The notes beneath the pieces are model-generated. The model was not told where the DNA came from. It worked only from the letters and a program-made list of their open reading frames with translations, and made no database searches. A DNA stretch of 64,000 bases from NCBI GenBank assembly GCA_037953625.1, contig CM075649.1, forward strand, positions 61,984,660 to 62,048,659, in the 5' to 3' direction. Source of the DNA: Crotalaria pallida. Its lineage: Eukaryota > Streptophyta > Magnoliopsida > Fabales > Fabaceae. This document shows positions 58,990 through 64,000 of this stretch, piece by piece. Positions within the stretch are counted from its first letter, which is position 1, and every line of letters begins with the position of its first letter. The position numbers were made by a program, and so were the translations under genes.

Positions 58990-59230
58990 ATCCAATACAC
59001 CCTTGTGTTCCCGGAACACCGACATTCGTTCCCAGAACGTAATGCCGAACCATACTTGGATAATAAGCATCACTCCCGGAGTGTGCACCACGTTTCCAGA
59101 ACGCATACGTTCCCAGAACGCATAAAAACCAGGTCCCGGACACTGGCCACATATCTATAATGTGTCATCAAGTAGGTTATAATTTGGTACTCCCGGAGTA
59201 CCCTCCTCATATTCCCAGAATTTGATAAAC
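58990..59230. repeat. Hairpin array with CCCGG/CCCAG loop in V LTR
   Basis: GTGTT-CCCGG-AACAC (59005-59019), CGTT-CCCAG-AACG (59027-59039, 59108-59120), CACT-CCCGG-AGTG (59071-59083), CGTT-TCCAG-AACG (59091-59103) and GGTACT-CCCGG-AGTACC (59186-59202). Four different fully paired stems share one loop type. On the LTR sense strand the loop is CCGGG/CTGGG, close to the C-TGG-G of X. Confidence 0.9.
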
Positions 59231-59469
59231 GTTCCTACCAACCAGACTCCCAGTCTATATGTATGCACAAATATCAGGGCTGGTTTTATCTTTACATTAA
59301 TTAATGTGATTTAGAAATATTCCAATTTCCATTTTGAATGATTAATTTGAGGCATAATATTTGGCATAAAATTCTCCTTTGAATTTTCTCAAAATATGCC
59401 TTTTAACTTACATTGGATAAAACAAAGCCAATGGTATTCAAAAACTTAACTTTTTATTTTTCAGATTCT

Positions 59470-59880
59470 GGTACTAACCGGTTACAGTTTCAGGCTAACC
59501 GGTTAGAATTACAGACCTGAACTGTTTACCATTGCAATTCAGAAAAACCCTTTTTTCTTGAATTCTCTACCCAATCTATACACCACTTAAACCTTGTTTT
59601 ATGCCTCAAAATCACAGTTTCCATCATTCAAAATTAAAATCACATTTTGTTTCCAATCATACATAATTTTCTCTTGAAAATTACTATATGAACTTAAGGT
59701 ATAAACTCTTTACTTCTAATCTGAATCATAACACTTTATATTCAGATTATTTATAATGGATTTATAGTATAGATTTGAGTAAAACTCCAAAAACTTAAAG
59801 ACTGATTTAATAAACTAATTTTTCTTTAAAGTTCTGCAGTGTCTAACCGGTTACGAAAATCGAGTAACCGGTTAGATTAT
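59470..59880. repeat. TAACCGGTTA palindrome cluster of V
   Basis: Four AACCGGTT palindromes in two pairs (near 59478-59506 and 59848-59874). A further pair lies at 60935-60968, at the small-cluster position near the LTR start. Confidence 0.9.
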
Positions 59881-61232
59881 GCAGTCAGTCCCTCAAATTG
59901 AAGGTTTTAACACACCATTTCCTTTAATTCTCAAATCTAACCACAAACCATCATTCAATGAAGTTCATATACCTTAAACAAATATGTTTCATCACAAAAA
60001 TCATATTCAAAGTGCATGCATCAAGTCTTTGCATCAAATTGCATAAAAATCCACATAAACACAATTTAACACAACAAAACTCATATTAATCATTCAAATC
60101 CAGAATTTAACATTCATACACTTTGCATGCATCAATCTAAACTTGCTCAAACAGGATTGAGCCAAAACTTTGGCCTCCAAGCCTTTGTGCTTAAAAACAC
60201 ATAATGCCCTTTTGAGTTTTGTTAACTCAAATCCTAATTCATTTGACATTTAGTCTAAATCTAGCAGAGTGAAGACTTCTCCCATACCTCTAAGATGATT
60301 TTGAGGAAGGTTTGACACTGGTTTGAATAAAACTCCACAACTTCCTCTCAGACCCAAAGTTCTGTTTTCAGATTCGGTTTCCAGCAACAGGGTCTAGAAA
60401 CCACCAAACTTGACATAGGATTTGGCCAAAGAAATTGGGGAAAATAGTTAGAACTCAGAATAGATAACATGCACGAGGAATTGGAAAAGATTTGGAACCT
60501 GATGGTGAGCTACACTTACCAAATTCAAGGCTGGAATTCAGCTTCCAGAACTGGCAAAACAGAGAATTCAGTTTTCCACCTCCAACTTCCAAGCTTGATT
60601 CCTTCTTCCACACTCACTCTTGAATCACAAATTTGGTATCAACATGAAGCTCTGGATGTAAGCTTCGTGTTTGTGTATCACTCGTTCTCTGACTCTCAAG
60701 GAAAAAGAAGAATTGCCCTCCACGAATTGAAAACCTTAATTTCAGCCTCTCAACAAGAAATTAAATGCATCAACCCTCAATCCTTCAGAAATCCATCAAT
60801 TTATAGAGGGATTTGTTGACATGCAGGAAGACACGCGTCCTCCAACATGCATTAAGTGGGATTCGTGGCGATTAATCGAATTAACCCAGTGATTACTCAT
60901 CAAAATCCACTAAACCAGTTCCTGAGTTCATCGTCTAACCGGTTACAAGGCATTACTAACCGGTTAGATCAGTTCAAAATTTAAAAATTAATATTTTTAA
61001 ATCTTTCCCTCCAAGAACCTTTTCAATATTACTTTTAAGCCCTCATTCAGGGACCAAAATGCAATATTCTTATATTTTGCATTTATTTGCCATATAAAAA
61101 TATTTCAACTTATTTTTATATTTAAGGCGAATTAAATACAAAACATAATCTTGGAAAATTCTATAAATTAATAATAAAACTTTTTATTATTAATTTCCTA
61201 TTATTCAGGAGACGAAAATTAAGGGTGTTACA

Positions 61233-61275
61233 CTACTCCCCCAATTAAAAGGAATTTCGTCCCCGAAATTCTAGA
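61233..61275 (-). promoter_or_regulatory. Conserved hairpin and polypurine-type tract of V
   Basis: Minus strand: AATTTCGGGGACGAAATT, then TAATTGGGGGAGTAG before the LTR, just after the pol stop. Confidence 0.88.
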
Positions 61276-63999
61276 TTACAAAAACAACTCCGGATACTCT
61301 TGACGCATCTTCTCCTCTAATTCCCACGTAGCTTCAGATACGTCAGCATTCTCCCAAATCACATTGACCAAAGGTATTTCCTTTCCTCTGAGCCGCTTGA
61401 CTTCACGATCTTCTATCTGAACCGGTCTAGTCTTAAAGGTCAGGTTTTCTTTCAGAGTTAGGTCATCAGGTTGGAGTTTCAGAATAACAGATGGATCATG
61501 AACATATTTCTTTAATTGCGAAACGTGAAAGACGTTGTGCAAGTTGGATAAAGAGGGTGGTAAGGCCAATTGATAAGCAACAGGACCAACTCTCTTAAGA
61601 ATCTGATATGGACCTATACACTTAGGCGAAAGCTTTCGGGTCCTCAAAGCTCTACTGATTCCTTTCATCGGGACTACCCGAAGAAACACATGATCGCCCT
61701 CTGAAAACTCTAATGGTTTTCGCCTCTTATCCGCATAACTCTTTTGCCGACTCTGAGCCGCTTTCATCTTTGCCTGAACCATCTTGATTTTCTCAGATGT
61801 CTGCTGTATCATTTCTGGTCCAACCATCAAGTTCTCCCCCACTTGGAACCAACATAGCGGGGTCTGACACTTCCTTCCATACAACGCCTCGAACGATACC
61901 ATTCCAATGCTCGCATGGTAGCTGTTGTTGTATGTGAACTCCGCAAGAGGTAACACTTGATCCCAGCTTCCTTGTTCCTCAAGTGCACACACTCACAACA
62001 CATCTTCCAAAGATTGAATTGTCCTTTCCGTCTGACCATCCGTTTGTGGATGATAAGCAGAACTCAATTTCAACCTTGTTCCCATAGCATCATGCAAACT
62101 TCTCCAGAATTGCAACGAAAATCTCGGGTCTCGGTCTGACACAATGCTCGAAGGCACTCCGTGAAGACGAACTACCTCCTTGATATAAATCTGGGTAAGC
62201 TTGCTCAAAGGATAACACATATTTATCGGAATAAAATGCGCAGACTTGGTTAACCTATCCACAACCACCCAGATTGCATCATCATTTGCTGCTTTCCTCC
62301 GCAAACCAGACACAAAGTCCATTGATATGCTATCCCACTTCCATTGGGGAATCCTCAGAGGTTGCAACTGTCCTCCCGATTTCTGATGTTCTACCTTCTC
62401 TTTCTGACAAATTAAGCACGCCGCCACATATTCTGCCACATCCCTTTTCAATCCCGACCACCAAAATATCTTCTTCAAGTCCTGATACATTTTGGTTGAT
62501 CCAGGATGCATACTCATCCGACTCTTATGGGCTTCATCAAGAATCAGTCTTCTAACTTCTTCATTTCTTGGTACACAAATCCTTGTCCTGAAACGAAGGA
62601 TTCCATCCTGCCCAAACTTGAAATCAGGTTCCTTTCCTTCCGAACATAATCTCATCTTTTCCATCAATTCTTCATCTGTTCGTTGCAGCTCCCGAATTCT
62701 TTCCAAGAATTCGTTTGTGATTTGCAACATCCCCAACTTGATACTGGATGTCTCCACTTGTGTCAACAAGCTCAAGTCTTTGAATTCCTCAATCAACGCT
62801 GCTTCCTTAACCATCATCGCACTTATGTGGATTGCTTTCCGACTCAACGCATCTGCAACCACATTCGCTTTACCCGGATGATAGTGGAGTTTAAAGTCAT
62901 AATCTTTCAAAAACTCCATCCATCTCCTTTGCCTCATGTTCAACTCTTTCTGGTCGAACAGATATTTCAAACTCTTATGGTCACTAAATACTTGGAATGT
63001 AGTACCATAGAGATGATGTCTCCATATTTTTAAGGCAAACACGATCGCAGCCAATTCTAAATCGTGTGTCGGGTAATTCACTTCATGATTCTTCAATTGT
63101 CTCGATGCATACGCCACTACTCTTCCTTCTTGCATCAATACGCAACCCAGTCCTTGCTTAGATGCATCACAGTATACTTCAAAGCTCTTGTGAGGATCAG
63201 GTAGAATTAACACAGGAGACGATGTTAACCTTCCCTTCAACTCACGGAAACTAACTTCGCACCGATCGTCCCACACGAATGGTTGATCCTTCCGAGTCAA
63301 CTTAATCAAAGGCAATGCAATCTTAGAAAATCCTTCTATGAACCGATGATAGTATCCAACCAGTCCTAAGAAACTTCTCACTTCCGTCACCGTCTTAGGC
63401 TGTTCCCAACTTAGCACTGAACTTACTTTCGCTGGATCCACTGCAATTCCATCTTTAGAGATCACATGCCCCAAAAACTTCACTTCATTCAACCAAAACT
63501 CACACTTCGTAAGTTTGGCATATAGTTTCTTCTCCTTCAGGACCTTTAACACAATCCTGAGATGCTCTTCATGCTCTTCCGGAATTTTAGAATAGACCAA
63601 AATATCGTCAATGAATACCACCACAAACAAATCCAGATATGGTCTAAAGATCCGGTTCATATAGTCCATGAAAATAGCAGGTGCATTAGTCAATCCGAAT
63701 GGTATCACAACATACTCATAATGACCGTATCGAGATCGAAATGCAGTCTTGGGTATATCCTCCTCCTTTATCCTGATCTGATGATAACCCGATCTCAGAT
63801 CAATCTTGGAGAATACTGCAGCTCCCCTCACTTGGTCCATAAGGTCATCAATCATTGGCAAAGGATACTTATTCTTAATAGTGACCTTCTTCAACTGCCT
63901 GTAATCCACACACATCCTCATACTCCCATCTTTCTTCTTTACAAACAGTAATGGAGCTCCCCAAGGCGAAACGCTTGGCCTGATCATCTGTTTTTGCAA
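61276..63999 (-). pseudogene. pol: V pol: RT, RNase H, integrase, chromodomain-like end (one stop)
   Basis: Enters at the window's right edge inside RT (RPSVSPWGAP) and runs to 61276. RT: MCVDYRQL, FGLTNAPAIFMDYMN, FIDDILVYS. RNase H: YCDASKQG, HDLELAA, FSDHKSL, VADALSR, all four acidic residues present. Integrase: HHCC zinc region (CLICQKEK), SMDFV, VSDRDP, GQTERTIQ, so the D,D35E set is intact. A single TGA at 61993-61995 follows SLEDVL; W has an arginine codon there, so one C-to-T change in CGA would explain it. Beyond it the frame stays open through FGPY-like and chromodomain-like regions (RLRGKEIPLVNVIW, ATWELEEKMRQEYPELFL), which in this lineage target heterochromatin. Gag and protease lie outside the window. 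Nearly intact, the youngest coding element here. Confidence 0.95.
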
Positions 64000-64000
64000 C

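Larger units (their letters stand above)
57669..61232 (-). mobile_element. V 3' LTR
   Basis: 3564 bases; minus strand starts TGTAACACCC at 61232 and ends GCGTCACA at 57669. Minus-strand order: small TAACCGGTTA cluster (60968-60935), leader, donor-like GAG|GTATGG near 60287, main TAACCGGTTA cluster (59880-59470), CCCGG-loop hairpin array (59230-58990), acceptor-like TTTAG (58785), ORF (58781-58308). TATAT (57664-57668) is the expected target-site copy. Confidence 0.93.

Noticed and set aside
1..64000. Host protein-coding gene
   Set aside because: Every stretch could be assigned to, or is flanked within, a retroelement. The only host-like sequence is the decayed HSP90 piece.

Overview
The window is plant nuclear DNA, almost certainly from a flowering plant, made entirely of nested LTR retrotransposons. 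I found no intact host gene. The evidence is Ty3/gypsy polyproteins with a chromodomain-like C-terminus (Tekay/Del-type chromovirus, by family knowledge), primer binding sites matching initiator tRNA-Met (TGGTATCAGAGC), polypurine tracts of the AAGTGGGGGAG type, LTRs running from TGTAACA-type starts to TGTTACA-type ends, and 5-bp target-site duplications. The only host-like sequence is a degenerate HSP90 fragment captured by one element. I cannot name the species.

Layout. Bases 1-1929 are part of a minus-strand LTR (family W/V). It sits in Z, a very long plus-strand LTR (1930-14854 and 29246-29879). Z also holds a 3.0-kb internal tandem duplication, a fold-back block with SINE-like ends (6147-7847), a solo LTR with an AATAT duplication (9893-13132), and a minus-strand tandem array of a gag-only element T (14855-29245: LTR-internal-LTR-internal-LTR). 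Z lies in the decayed pol of plus-strand element W (29881-31738), whose 3' LTR (31783-34815, 54880-55368) is split by element X (34816-54874, CACTT duplication). X is a decayed gag-pol element and is itself split by Y (39275-49705, AAGTT duplication), a young element with no gag or pol. To the right of W are Q (minus-strand, Z-like LTR), U (fragment of a W-like LTR), Z' (start of a Z-like LTR), and V (minus strand; 3' LTR 57669-61232 and nearly complete pol to the window edge). The deepest visible stack is U > Q > W > X > Y.

What stands out is a shared LTR design in otherwise divergent families: a TATA/leader region, a splice-donor-like GAG|GTAAG, about 1.3-2 kb of intron-like DNA carrying an array of short hairpins whose stems change together while the loop stays fixed within a family, a splice-acceptor-like site, and a short second 'exon'. 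In W, V and the solo LTR this second exon is a homologous 157-161-codon ORF; W and V differ mostly at synonymous sites, which implies selection on an unrecognised protein encoded inside the LTR. In X, Y and T it instead carries a strong hairpin. W/V-type LTRs also carry clusters of short palindromes at two fixed positions, and the palindrome differs by family (ACTCGAGT, TAACCGGTTA, TAATCGATTA). These linked features are the best candidate here for an undescribed system. Expression, splicing and function are inferred from sequence only.
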